Assembly (NCBI RefSeq): GCF_005116445.1
Contig: NZ_SWBQ01000005.1
Span: 62,001-126,000 of the forward strand
Length of the DNA: 64,000 nt
Direction: 5' to 3'
Source of the DNA: Pedobacter frigoris
GTDB taxonomy: Bacteria > Bacteroidota > Bacteroidia > Sphingobacteriales > Sphingobacteriaceae
A program made the position numbers and the translations under genes. Below the pieces are notes generated by a model. That model was not told the origin of the DNA and searched no databases. It was given only the letters and a program-made list of their open reading frames with translations. Positions within the stretch are counted from its first letter, which is position 1. Each line of letters starts with the position of its first letter. Positions 47,843 through 56,258 of this stretch are shown here, piece by piece.

Positions 47843-49285
47843 ATGAAAAAATATATCATATTATACTTCAGTCTCCTTGTGATGATCGCTCAAGGGTGTA
47901 AGGAATTGACAGATGTAGGTGTGCCTAATGATAAAGTAGTCACAGCCAATGTATTTGTGAATGATCAATCTGCAATTTCGGCTCTAACCTCGATTTATGC
48001 ACGTATGCATCAAATTGGAAATATGCCTTATAATATTGCTTTGCTGACAGGTTTCTATGGAGATGAACTTAAAAGTTATTCTTCAACTGTTTCTTTAGTG
48101 CAAGTATATACTAATAGCGTTAAACCTTTAAATGATGTGTCGCCAAATATATGGGCGGTAGGTTTCAATCATATTTATCAGGCAAATGCGGTTTACGAAG
48201 GCTGTGAGGCATCACAATCGCTTACTCCAGTAGTGAAGCAACAACTCATCGCAGAAGCCAAATTTATACGGGCATTCTGGCATTTTTATTTGCTGAACCT
48301 TTATGGAAATATTCCAGTTGTAACTAGTACAGATTATACCGCAAATAATTCCGCGCATGCCGCTGATCCTACCATGGTCTACAAGCAAATTGTATCAGAT
48401 CTTAAGGATGCTGAAGCATTGCTCAATGAAAACTACGTTGCTGGAAACTCCGTCTCTACATCAATAGAGCGTGTCCGCCCAAACAAAATGGTAGCAAAGG
48501 CATTATTGGCAAGGGTGTACCTTTATATGAAAGACTATACAAACGCTGAGATAAAAGCCACAGAGTTAATTTCAAGCAGTGTTTATCAGATGGATTCTTT
48601 TGCTAACGTATTTTTGAAAACAAGCAAGGAAGCCATATGGCAGATTGCTGTACCTCTTTCAAACGCAGGTATAGGATCAAATTTGGAGGCGTCAAACTTC
48701 ATACTCACGGCAAAGCCAGCAAGTGGTCTAACTAGAAATGCAACTCTTAGCACATCACTACTGTCGAGTTTTGAAATTGGTGATCTACGTAAAGCAAACT
48801 GGACAAAGGAATTTAAAGATATGTCTGTTACACCAAATGTTAGTTATGTCTATCCCTTCAAAATGAAAGTAAATATAACTTCTTCGGCTCCCCCAGAATA
48901 CGCCACACCCTTGCGCTTAGCGGAACAATACCTAATTAGAGCTGAAGCAAGGGCTTCGCAAAACAAACTTGATCTGGCAATCGCTGACCATGATATAATC
49001 CGTAAAAGATCCGGGTTATTACCGATCGCAGAAACAAATCCTACGATCAGCCAGCTCAACCTTATTTCCGCAATCTTCCAAGAAAGACGGGTTGAACTAT
49101 TTACGGAATGGGGCCATCGATGGCTGGATATAAAAAGAAACGAAAGTGCAAATGGCATTATGACTGCCGCAGCAATTGAAAAGGGGACTGTTTGGAGCAG
49201 TCATAAACTACTATGGCCAATTCCGTTTAGCGATATCCAAAACAATCCAAATCTTAAGCAGAACCCAGGGTATATAAATCAATAA
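47843..49285 (+). CDS. SusD/RagB-type surface lipoprotein
   Basis: A 480-residue lipoprotein with lipobox LLVMIAQGCKE (about Cys17). The SusD fold is seen in AEAKFIRAFWHFYLLNLYGNIPVV (TPR-like helix) and the C-terminal RRVELFTEWGHRWLDIKRNE motif with LWPIPFSDIQNNPNLKQNPGY at the end. SusD captures ligand above the SusC barrel. The start at 47843 (MKKYIILYF) is chosen because the longer frame upstream overlaps the end of the SusC gene and lacks a signal peptide. The ligand is unknown. No glycoside hydrolase follows, which argues against a polysaccharide locus. Confidence 0.94.
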   Translation: MKKYIILYFSLLVMIAQGCKELTDVGVPNDKVVTANVFVNDQSAISALTSIYARMHQIGNMPYNIALLTGFYGDELKSYSSTVSLVQVYTNSVKPLNDVSPNIWAVGFNHIYQANAVYEGCEASQSLTPVVKQQLIAEAKFIRAFWHFYLLNLYGNIPVVTSTDYTANNSAHAADPTMVYKQIVSDLKDAEALLNENYVAGNSVSTSIERVRPNKMVAKALLARVYLYMKDYTNAEIKATELISSSVYQMDSFANVFLKTSKEAIWQIAVPLSNAGIGSNLEASNFILTAKPASGLTRNATLSTSLLSSFEIGDLRKANWTKEFKDMSVTPNVSYVYPFKMKVNITSSAPPEYATPLRLAEQYLIRAEARASQNKLDLAIADHDIIRKRSGLLPIAETNPTISQLNLISAIFQERRVELFTEWGHRWLDIKRNESANGIMTAAAIEKGTVWSSHKLLWPIPFSDIQNNPNLKQNPGYINQ

Positions 49286-49296
49286 AACTTAAACAG

Positions 49297-50733
49297 ATGA
49301 AACACACGTTGAAACTACTTATTGTTACTATTTTTTACATATCTGTTACCTCTCTGAGCTATGCTCAGGGAGGTATCAAGATCGGAGAATCTTTTCCGGA
49401 TTATACATTCTTGGACACAGATCATTTTAAACAAAAAACATTTAGCACAAAAGATTTTCGTGGAAAATGGTTGGTTCTAGATTATTGGAGCGTATGGTGT
49501 GGAACGTGTATCAGCAGCATGCCAAAAATGAGCAAGATGCAATCCGAATTACAAGATCAGGTTCAAATTGTAATGGTTGGTAAGTTCTATAATAACAGAA
49601 CATCCGATGATTTAAAAGCAACGAAGAAGTTGTTCGAAAAAGTTCGAAAGGAAAAAAATTTGAATCTAACCGTCGCTTACGACACCATTCTTTCTAAAAC
49701 GTTGAACGTGGGCGGGATGCCAGACATTTTTGTGATAGATCCCAATGGGATTCTTAGAGCAAGGGTTGGCGGTGATTTTAATTTATCAGTTCTTAAACAA
49801 ATCATGAATGGAAATAGTGAGGAATTATTAAATGTAATGAATATAAAAGGTAAAGAAGAATTTGATAAAAAGTTTAAAAATCGAAGTGAAAGACAAAACA
49901 ATATACTTAGAAATGATCTGGATTATCCATTACTATCGCCAATGAACGATACATCAAAAGCTAAGTACTTGTATAGGAGCATAATCCTGCCACATAGCAA
50001 GGAGTTTCTTAATGGCGGTAGAACGGAAGGAAATGGACGATTAGAGTTTATCAATTGGCCTTTAGTTGAGTTATATAGACTTGCATATTTTGGGCGTCAC
50101 TACTGGCATATGCAAACTTGGAAACAGGATAACGATCCAGCTGCGCTTTCCCTTCATAATGAATACTGGTTGGACCCAATTCTGGCAATAACAGATTCCT
50201 CAAAATTTATTTCGCAATATAAATTGGATAATCTATACACCTATAGTTTATGGTATCCCAAGATCTACCAAAAGGATATTTACGACCCTCAGCCTTGGTT
50301 AATTAGAAATCGGCCAGATTTAATGAAAAATATGCAAGATGCACTTAAAGTAGCTTTCGGATATAATGTTTCTATAGAACAGCGGAGGAAACCTTATTAT
50401 AGATTAGTTGCTCATAATGATATAAGGGATAAAATACAGACTAAAGGTGGGGAAACGAAGCGTATTAGCCTAGGTAGATATAAAGGAATAAATATCCAAA
50501 ACAGCCCGATCAGTATATTAATCGAATATTTTTTCGGCGTTCCCGGCTTTAATATTAGAATGCCTTTTGTTGATGAAACCAATATTGATTATAATATTGA
50601 TATAGAACTTCAAGGTGGAAATCTCGAGGAAATTAGAAGAAGTCTTAGAAAAAATGGCTTAGATCTAGTTGAAGGGGAAAAAGATATGAAGGTTTTGGTT
50701 ATCAGCGATGCGGGATCTAAAAAATTTGATTGA
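49297..50733 (+). CDS. Exported TlpA-like thioredoxin protein with DUF3738-like C-terminus (first paralogue)
   Basis: A 478-residue protein with a signal peptide (residues 1-23). A thioredoxin-like domain (about 30-190) has the active-site CGTC at residues 68-71 in DYWSVWCGTC and the cis-Pro segment GGMPDIFVIDPNG. The C-terminal half resembles the DUF3738/TIGR03435 fold: AFGYNVSIEQRRKPYYRLVA, then PISILIEYF, PFVDETNIDYNIDIELQ and LDLVEGEKDMKVLVISDA. It begins 11 bases after susD. TlpA-type proteins keep envelope thiols reduced or act on specific disulfide partners. The C-terminal domain may recognise the partner. Confidence 0.82.
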   Translation: MKHTLKLLIVTIFYISVTSLSYAQGGIKIGESFPDYTFLDTDHFKQKTFSTKDFRGKWLVLDYWSVWCGTCISSMPKMSKMQSELQDQVQIVMVGKFYNNRTSDDLKATKKLFEKVRKEKNLNLTVAYDTILSKTLNVGGMPDIFVIDPNGILRARVGGDFNLSVLKQIMNGNSEELLNVMNIKGKEEFDKKFKNRSERQNNILRNDLDYPLLSPMNDTSKAKYLYRSIILPHSKEFLNGGRTEGNGRLEFINWPLVELYRLAYFGRHYWHMQTWKQDNDPAALSLHNEYWLDPILAITDSSKFISQYKLDNLYTYSLWYPKIYQKDIYDPQPWLIRNRPDLMKNMQDALKVAFGYNVSIEQRRKPYYRLVAHNDIRDKIQTKGGETKRISLGRYKGINIQNSPISILIEYFFGVPGFNIRMPFVDETNIDYNIDIELQGGNLEEIRRSLRKNGLDLVEGEKDMKVLVISDAGSKKFD

Positions 50734-50799
50734 TCTATCAGGAACGACCATTAAAATTCTCAACCTACTCTTTAAATAAATTACTATTCAACTTATATC

Positions 50800-52176
50800 A
50801 TGAAAAAAATACTAAAATGGCTAATGGTCATACTGGTCTATTTGACATATTTACAAAGTGACGTCGCAGCACAATCTGTTAACATCGGAAAAGACCCAGT
50901 AATTGGAGAAAAATTTCCTGAATATGAGTTTGAGGAACTTGATAATTCTGAAAAACCCAAAATAGATGGCGGTACTTACAAAGGAAAGTGGATGGTGCTT
51001 GATTTCTGGAGTGAGTGGTGCGGGAGTTGCATCAGGAGCATGCCTAAAATGACTAAAATTCAGGAACAATTTAAAGAGAAAGCCAAAATCATTATGGTCG
51101 GCACCTATGCCAATTCAAAGTATTCCAGCGTAAAATCCATGAAAGATATCTACGCCAGGATGGTTAAATCATTCGGAGTAAATTTGACCATTGCATATGA
51201 TGATAAATTAGAAACTCTATTAAACGTAAGACGATTGCCAGATATTTTCATCATTGATCCTGATGGAATTCTCCGGGCCAGGATTTCGACCCTAACCCCG
51301 GAATATTTAGATGCAATTATGCATGGCGAAAAAAAAACAGAAGGAGTTGATGTAAATTCAAAGGTTAATAGGAATAAGGCATATGTGAAATTCGATGCGA
51401 ATAAGCCACTGTTGGTAGCTGACAATGGGGGAAACGATTCTAACTTTGTTTTCAGATCTATCATTGTGCCACATAGTGATTTAACCCCTCCCTATAGGTT
51501 AATATTTAAGCCTGGCAGGATGGAAATAATTGACGTGCCGCTAACTGTACTCTACAAATTTGCAATGTGGGGTGTTGGGTACTGGGATATTGGAGACAAA
51601 CAATTGTATGAAAACTGTTATTCAAACCCCATTTTGTCACTAAAAGATTCCGCGGATTTCTATACAGCTGTAAAGCTTCAAAAATATTACAGCTATAGTT
51701 TTATTTATCCGGTGAAGCACGTTAATAAGAAAATGAATCTTGCTGATCCAAAAGACAATCCGGCATTGCAATCGAGGATTTTGTATGAGTTAAACAGCAA
51801 TTTTGGTTATAATGTAAGAACAGAGAAAAGAATGATGCCTTGTTATCGGTTATCATACAAAAGTAAAGGTAAAAAGTCAATCATTACTTTCGGCGGATCG
51901 CAAAAATACGAAAAGTTAAAAGGATCATGGGCTGGGATAAAACTAGTTAACTATCCGGTTAAAACGCTTATAGAATATATTTACTATGCATGTAGGGGTA
52001 GTCTAGGGTTAGATTCTGCAATTCCAATCATTAACGAAACCGGGATTTCAGAAAATGTGGATATTGAAGTTTGGGGAACTTCGTTTTCGGATATCCAAGT
52101 CGACCTGGAAAGAAATGGTTTCAGCCTTAAACTGGATAAAAAAGAAATGGAATGTGTTGTAATTTCTTATCGTTAA
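50800..52176 (+). CDS. Exported TlpA-like thioredoxin protein with DUF3738-like C-terminus (second paralogue)
   Basis: A 458-residue paralogue of the preceding protein in the same domain order. Signal peptide (1-24), thioredoxin-like domain with CGSC at residues 74-77 (FWSEWCGSC) and LPDIFIIDPDGILRARI, then the C-terminal part with NFGYNVRTEKRMMPCYRLSY and NYPVKTLIEYIYYA. The pair differ throughout yet keep both domains, so the duplication is old and both copies are probably functional. The C-terminal domain has an additional Cys in MMPCYRL. It follows the first copy by 66 bases. Confidence 0.82.
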   Translation: MKKILKWLMVILVYLTYLQSDVAAQSVNIGKDPVIGEKFPEYEFEELDNSEKPKIDGGTYKGKWMVLDFWSEWCGSCIRSMPKMTKIQEQFKEKAKIIMVGTYANSKYSSVKSMKDIYARMVKSFGVNLTIAYDDKLETLLNVRRLPDIFIIDPDGILRARISTLTPEYLDAIMHGEKKTEGVDVNSKVNRNKAYVKFDANKPLLVADNGGNDSNFVFRSIIVPHSDLTPPYRLIFKPGRMEIIDVPLTVLYKFAMWGVGYWDIGDKQLYENCYSNPILSLKDSADFYTAVKLQKYYSYSFIYPVKHVNKKMNLADPKDNPALQSRILYELNSNFGYNVRTEKRMMPCYRLSYKSKGKKSIITFGGSQKYEKLKGSWAGIKLVNYPVKTLIEYIYYACRGSLGLDSAIPIINETGISENVDIEVWGTSFSDIQVDLERNGFSLKLDKKEMECVVISYR

Positions 52177-52383
52177 GCTAAAAAGAATTAATCTGATTAA
52201 GATTAGAACAGTGGATCAAAAACTAAACGTTACAGTAATAATTTCTCATTGCGAGAACAATAGGAAATCCAGAAATTCTTCTAAAAGGATGTTTTAAATT
52301 TAAATTACGTATAAAGACAATTTGATTTCCTGATGCTAACCCATTGATCAACTCAATAGAATATTACTGCAGTAGTAGGGCAA

Positions 52384-52407
52384 GTCATCCCCCCTTTAGT
52401 GGATGAC
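52384..52407 (+). promoter_or_regulatory. Hairpin in the 5' leader of the small cysteine-rich protein gene
   Basis: GTCATCC at 52384-52390 pairs perfectly with GGATGAC at 52401-52407, 26 bases before the ATG at 52433. The C-rich loop CCCCTTTAGT precedes an A/T-rich stretch. It could be a terminator of the preceding gene or an mRNA leader element. Confidence 0.35.
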
Positions 52408-52432
52408 AATAATTTCTAAATTTTATAAAGTT

Positions 52433-52726
52433 ATGAAAGTCAAAAATTTCTTTCTTGCATGCATTTGTGTATTGTCAGTGATCTCTGCTTTTGCATTTAA
52501 GCCGACGGTCAAAGAACCTAAACTAATGTTGAAAAGGTGCAGTTTTCCCAATCCATATGACCCGGAGTCATGGTGTTATATTGATAACATGACCGACGAT
52601 GATTGTGCTATATTAAATACAGGATCTCAATGTACAGTTTGGGTTTCATGGTATGGTGCATATGTACCAGCTTTTGCTAATGATTCATGGATTCAATGTA
52701 GCGAACCTTTATATCATCCGTACTAA
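52433..52726 (+). CDS. Small secreted cysteine-rich protein (DUF6520-like)
   Basis: A 97-residue precursor. A clear signal peptide (MKVKNFFLACICVLSVISAFA) is followed by a mature part of about 75 residues with five cysteines at 36, 48, 58, 67 and 89, aromatic-rich (WCYID; SWYGAY; SWIQC), ending in EPLYHPY. The pattern resembles DUF6520, small exported proteins of Bacteroidota with conserved cysteines. It sits between two thioredoxin-like genes and MauE/DsbD-like genes, so its cysteines are the obvious substrates. I chose 52433 over an upstream ATG at 52403, since it gives a clean signal peptide. Function is unknown. Confidence 0.75.
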   Translation: MKVKNFFLACICVLSVISAFAFKPTVKEPKLMLKRCSFPNPYDPESWCYIDNMTDDDCAILNTGSQCTVWVSWYGAYVPAFANDSWIQCSEPLYHPY

Positions 52727-52740
52727 ATTATAACTTTATA

Positions 52741-52764
52741 GACTCGGTAAAATATTGCCGAGTC
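52741..52764 (+). terminator. Hairpin after the small cysteine-rich protein gene
   Basis: GACTCGG at 52741-52747 pairs perfectly with CCGAGTC at 52758-52764, 14 bases after the stop codon. Only a weak T-rich tail (TTAAACTTTT) follows, so partial termination is more likely than a complete block of the downstream genes. Confidence 0.55.
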
Positions 52765-52778
52765 TTAAACTTTTAAGA

Positions 52779-53807
52779 ATGTTAAAGGCGAGAATAATTA
52801 TTTTACTTAGTTGTATGTTAGCGGGGACGCTTATCGTGTTGTCGCTTTATACTTTCTCTGAATACAGAAGCAATCGGCGTAACGGATTTGTACGCCAATA
52901 CCCTTCCAAGAAAGTGGAAGGGATCCGATTTATCGATCTGCGGTACACAGGATTTTATATTGCAGGCTGTTATGCTGATACACTATATTTCGGGCATACT
53001 AGAAATAAATTCACTTTGTTTATGGTAGCTTTAAGTACCAGAGATACGGCTAGTATACGTTTAAGAACAAGCCTAGACTTGAAATTGTATGACGGGAATT
53101 ACCTACGCACTGATGGCAACAATCTTTACATTTTTGATGGGATTAAGCAGGAAATAGTATCAGGGAAAATAGGTGTATTCTCGCTCGATAAAACTGAAAA
53201 GTCTCCGTCGTTTACCGCTGCCTTGCCTATAGAAAACGACAGCAGGATATTGCGTGTGATGAACAAGAAGAGGGTATATACACTGATAAAACAAAGCGGG
53301 GCAAACGTGCAGGATAAGCATTACGTACTGGAAGCTCAGGGTGATGGCACATTTAGTACCGATGGGATGCTGGTTAAATGCAGTGATAGTAGCTTTTTTT
53401 ACGTGTATTATTATCGCAACCAGTTTTTGCATATGGATAAAGATATGGATCTGTTGTACAAGGGTAAAACCATTGACACGGTAAGCTATGCAAAGATCAA
53501 ATTGGGCAAGATAGAAAACGGGCGAGCAATTACTTTTGCAGCGCCGCCTTTGTATGTGAACAAGCATTGCGCTGCCAACGAAAAGTACCTGTTTGTCCAT
53601 TCAGCCCTGAAAGCGGATAATGAGATCAAAAAAGCCTGGGATAGCTCGTCAGTAATAGATGTATATACTGTCAGAAATGGTAAATACCAATTCAGTTTTT
53701 ATATATCGAACAAGAAAGACCAGAAGCTGAAGGATTTTAAGGTATATGGTGATACCCTGGTGGCCTTATATGAGAATTTCATTTATACCTATAAACTGAA
53801 GTTTTAA
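52779..53807 (+). CDS. Membrane-anchored envelope protein of unknown function
   Basis: A 342-residue protein with a single N-terminal TM anchor (about residues 5-25) and a beta-rich periplasmic part with regularly spaced short strands (DLRYTGFYIAGCYADTLYFG; NLYIFDGIKQEIV; ENFIYTYKLKF), which could be a propeller; I see no catalytic motif. The gene ends three bases before the MauE-like gene, so the two are coupled. I chose the ATG at 52779; a longer TTG start at 52755 would lie inside the hairpin. No known family is recognised. Confidence 0.7.
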   Translation: MLKARIIILLSCMLAGTLIVLSLYTFSEYRSNRRNGFVRQYPSKKVEGIRFIDLRYTGFYIAGCYADTLYFGHTRNKFTLFMVALSTRDTASIRLRTSLDLKLYDGNYLRTDGNNLYIFDGIKQEIVSGKIGVFSLDKTEKSPSFTAALPIENDSRILRVMNKKRVYTLIKQSGANVQDKHYVLEAQGDGTFSTDGMLVKCSDSSFFYVYYYRNQFLHMDKDMDLLYKGKTIDTVSYAKIKLGKIENGRAITFAAPPLYVNKHCAANEKYLFVHSALKADNEIKKAWDSSSVIDVYTVRNGKYQFSFYISNKKDQKLKDFKVYGDTLVALYENFIYTYKLKF

Positions 53808-53810
53808 ACG

Positions 53811-54239
53811 ATGAAGAAAAAAGACATATTAATTGAGTTGAGCTGCGGTTTATTCATTGTATTAATGCTATATGCTGCTACCAGCAAGTTAATAGATTAT
53901 TCCACTTTCAGGATAGAACTAGGCAAATCTCCTGTGTTAACCTTGTTTGCTAAATATGTAGCATGGTTTATTCCTGTTTTAGAAATCGTAATTGCACTGC
54001 TATTGTGTTTAGAGAGAACGCGTTTGTTTGCCTTATATGCGTTTGTTAGTATCATGACTATGTTTACTGCATATATCACTATGATATTAAACTATAGTAG
54101 TTACATACCATGCAGTTGCGGAGGAGTCTTGCAGAACATGAATTGGAATCAGCATCTGATATTTAACGGGTGTTTTGCATTGGTTGCATGCGTTGTTGTG
54201 TTGATTTATCCTATAAAGGAAACACAAACCAAGAGTTGA
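53811..54239 (+). CDS. MauE/DoxX-like membrane protein
   Basis: A 142-residue inner-membrane protein with four hydrophobic helices. The MauE-type features are LYAATSKLIDYSTFRIELGKSP after the first helix and the periplasmic PCSCGGVLQ segment with paired cysteines (about residues 100-105). MauE proteins, first known from methylamine dehydrogenase maturation, act in transfer of reducing power or disulfide formation across the membrane. Its place beside two TlpA-like proteins and a DsbD-alpha protein suggests it feeds electrons to, or takes them from, those partners. Confidence 0.85.
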   Translation: MKKKDILIELSCGLFIVLMLYAATSKLIDYSTFRIELGKSPVLTLFAKYVAWFIPVLEIVIALLLCLERTRLFALYAFVSIMTMFTAYITMILNYSSYIPCSCGGVLQNMNWNQHLIFNGCFALVACVVVLIYPIKETQTKS

Positions 54240-54301
54240 TTAAACAAATGGAATGAGTTAAAAGATAATTGAGATAGTATTACTTCAATTGAAAATAAAT
54301 T

Positions 54302-54748
54302 ATGAAAATAAAATTAGTTATAATCTTATTGCTATTTCTTAAAATGGGCGCGAATGCACAGATTGAGAAGCCAATCAAATGGAGTTATGCGGCAAAAAGA
54401 ATTTCTCCAACAGAAGTTTTATTGTATTTAAAAGCCGATATAGCAGTCGGCTGGCATATTTATTCGGTAAATCAGAAAGAGGGCGGGCCAGAGCGGACAA
54501 ACTTTAGTTTCTTATTCTCAAAAGACTTCTCCGTGATTGGCAAGATCCAGGAACCAAAACCAGTAAAAAAGCATGAAGAGGTATTTGATATGGATGTCTT
54601 CTATTTTGAGAAATCTGTTTTGTTTACTCAGAAGATCAAATTGAACAAGGGAGAGGCCGTTGTCAAGGGGAAAGTCAGTTTCATGGCCTGTACCGATAAA
54701 GAATGCCTGCCGCCTGATGAAGTTGAGTTTTCAATTCCGATAAAATAA
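54302..54748 (+). CDS. Exported DsbD N-terminal (alpha) domain protein
   Basis: A 148-residue periplasmic protein with signal peptide (1-19). The single immunoglobulin-like domain is of the DsbD-alpha type: IKWSYAAKRISPTEVLLYLKA, VGWHIYSVNQKEGG, and the two active-site cysteines in FMACTDKECLPP. In full-length DsbD this domain receives electrons from the membrane part and passes them to periplasmic proteins. Here it stands alone and would need another electron source, for which the MauE-like protein 60 bases upstream is a candidate. Confidence 0.85.
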   Translation: MKIKLVIILLLFLKMGANAQIEKPIKWSYAAKRISPTEVLLYLKADIAVGWHIYSVNQKEGGPERTNFSFLFSKDFSVIGKIQEPKPVKKHEEVFDMDVFYFEKSVLFTQKIKLNKGEAVVKGKVSFMACTDKECLPPDEVEFSIPIK

Positions 54749-54759
54749 CCTGAAAATAT

Positions 54760-55086
54760 ATGATTTTTAACCGCTTTTATAAGAAAGGCCAGCTATGCTT
54801 ATGGATAATCCTTTTAATAGGATTTGCATCTTGTAAAGTTATTCAGGACGCAAAAGAAAGTAGTATCCTTTATGATTGGGAACTGGGTGTGCTTGTCGAC
54901 AAAGGATTGATACTGGAAACTTTGAATGGTAAGGATGTGAACATCGTGCAAGCAAGTGAGGTAGCCGAACCATTAGGTTATAGGCTAGTCATGAGGTCGC
55001 AGAATGAATTTTATATGGATGCTTTAAGGAATAGGTTGCTCGCAACGGGCGCTTTACAGGTATCACTAATTAAAAGAAGCTATTGA
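54760..55086 (+). CDS. Small lipoprotein of unknown function
   Basis: A 108-residue lipoprotein with lipobox LIGFASCKV (Cys26). The short mature part (about 80 residues) is mixed alpha/beta and ends in LQVSLIKRSY. It starts 11 bases after the DsbD-alpha gene and is the last gene of the cargo block. No family is recognised; the location suggests it acts with the same redox set. Confidence 0.65.
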   Translation: MIFNRFYKKGQLCLWIILLIGFASCKVIQDAKESSILYDWELGVLVDKGLILETLNGKDVNIVQASEVAEPLGYRLVMRSQNEFYMDALRNRLLATGALQVSLIKRSY

Positions 55087-55221
55087 ATAGATGAAAATAC
55101 AATTAAAGACTTTAGGTTAAATTAGTTAATTAGCACGTTCTGAATGGATTTTCAGACGTGCTTTTTTATTTCACAACGGATTCAAATTATTATAAAACGC
55201 AGTTACTCAAGCATCAGCCTT

Positions 55222-56214
55222 ATGAATACAGTTGGCAAAAAACTTGAATTTTTTAGATTGAAACACCAATTTACACAAAAACAGGTGGCGATGGTATTAA
55301 ATATACCTGTTGAAAAATATAGTGCATTTGAAAGTGGCGCCAGTGACATTAGCGCCGTACAGCTGGCCAGGCTTAGCGAATATTATGAAGTGAAAATCGA
55401 TGCCTTCTTTTCATCGTCAGAAGAGAAATCTGAAATGGTAAAAGCTATAGGAAACCATGGCTTGACTGAAACCAAGGTAAACAAAGTACCTGCGGCTCGT
55501 GGCCCGAAAAAGGTAGCAAAAGCAAGAAAAACCAAGAGAATGGCAAATACCAGCAATACGCCACTTACCCAACAATATGATGAACACGCTGAAGGAAACA
55601 GTGAGGAACAGCAACTGATCACACTGCTGGCCAATATCATCGTAGAAAGCACCATGAGGGAGCTCGACGACCTTAACAAACTAGAAAAATCCCCAGGCGG
55701 TTACCATTACGAAGAGAAAAAAGCCTGCGTGATCTGCGGAACTGTCGTTTCAGGGGAAATGTCCTGGTACGACCGGAACGGTCTGAAATGCATCCACTGC
55801 CAAAAAGCGATCAATGAGCAGGTCATACCCTACTGGGTCACCAAATCTAAAGACAGTTTTTATACCGAGATCCAACTGGAGCTTGATTTCGGAATGAAGG
55901 GAAAAGTACTGAATGCTTTTAAAAAAGCCGGGCTGATCCATTCCAGAGTGATTCCTAAAGCCGAAGGAACAGGAAAGCATTTTGAGCTTTTTTTAAGGAG
56001 CGATAACCGGGATTTCCTGCCGCCCCACAAAAAGCTTAGGATCGGAGGTCCGGTAAAAGAAATCAATGCAGATGGCCTGGAAGAATATGTATTGTCCTAT
56101 CCCTGGTATTATTTTGTCGATCCCATCGAACATTTAAAAGATTACGGAATCTCTAATTATATGCGCTTTGTACCCGAGAAGGATCTGCTAGAGGATACGG
56201 AGCAAGACCACTAA
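55222..56214 (+). CDS. XRE-type HTH regulator fused to a zinc-ribbon domain
   Basis: A 330-residue protein. An XRE helix-turn-helix (residues about 8-65, MNTVGKKLEFFRLKHQFTQK) is followed by a basic linker (KKVAKARKTKRMA), a helical segment, and a zinc ribbon with CVICG and CIHC (about residues 165-195). A C-terminal domain (about 205-330, IQLELDFGMKGKVLNAFKKAG) is unrecognised. The start at 55222 is preferred; the frame extends to 55144 but those residues lack conservation cues. It probably controls the element's transfer genes or an early regulatory switch, by position only. Confidence 0.7.
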   Translation: MNTVGKKLEFFRLKHQFTQKQVAMVLNIPVEKYSAFESGASDISAVQLARLSEYYEVKIDAFFSSSEEKSEMVKAIGNHGLTETKVNKVPAARGPKKVAKARKTKRMANTSNTPLTQQYDEHAEGNSEEQQLITLLANIIVESTMRELDDLNKLEKSPGGYHYEEKKACVICGTVVSGEMSWYDRNGLKCIHCQKAINEQVIPYWVTKSKDSFYTEIQLELDFGMKGKVLNAFKKAGLIHSRVIPKAEGTGKHFELFLRSDNRDFLPPHKKLRIGGPVKEINADGLEEYVLSYPWYYFVDPIEHLKDYGISNYMRFVPEKDLLEDTEQDH

Positions 56215-56258
56215 TTATATTATCCTATTAATAAATCACTTTTACACAATCATTACCT

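Noticed and set aside
44517..49285. Polysaccharide utilization locus
   Set aside because: SusC and SusD are present, but no glycoside hydrolase, lyase or sulfatase follows; the neighbours are thiol-exchange proteins.
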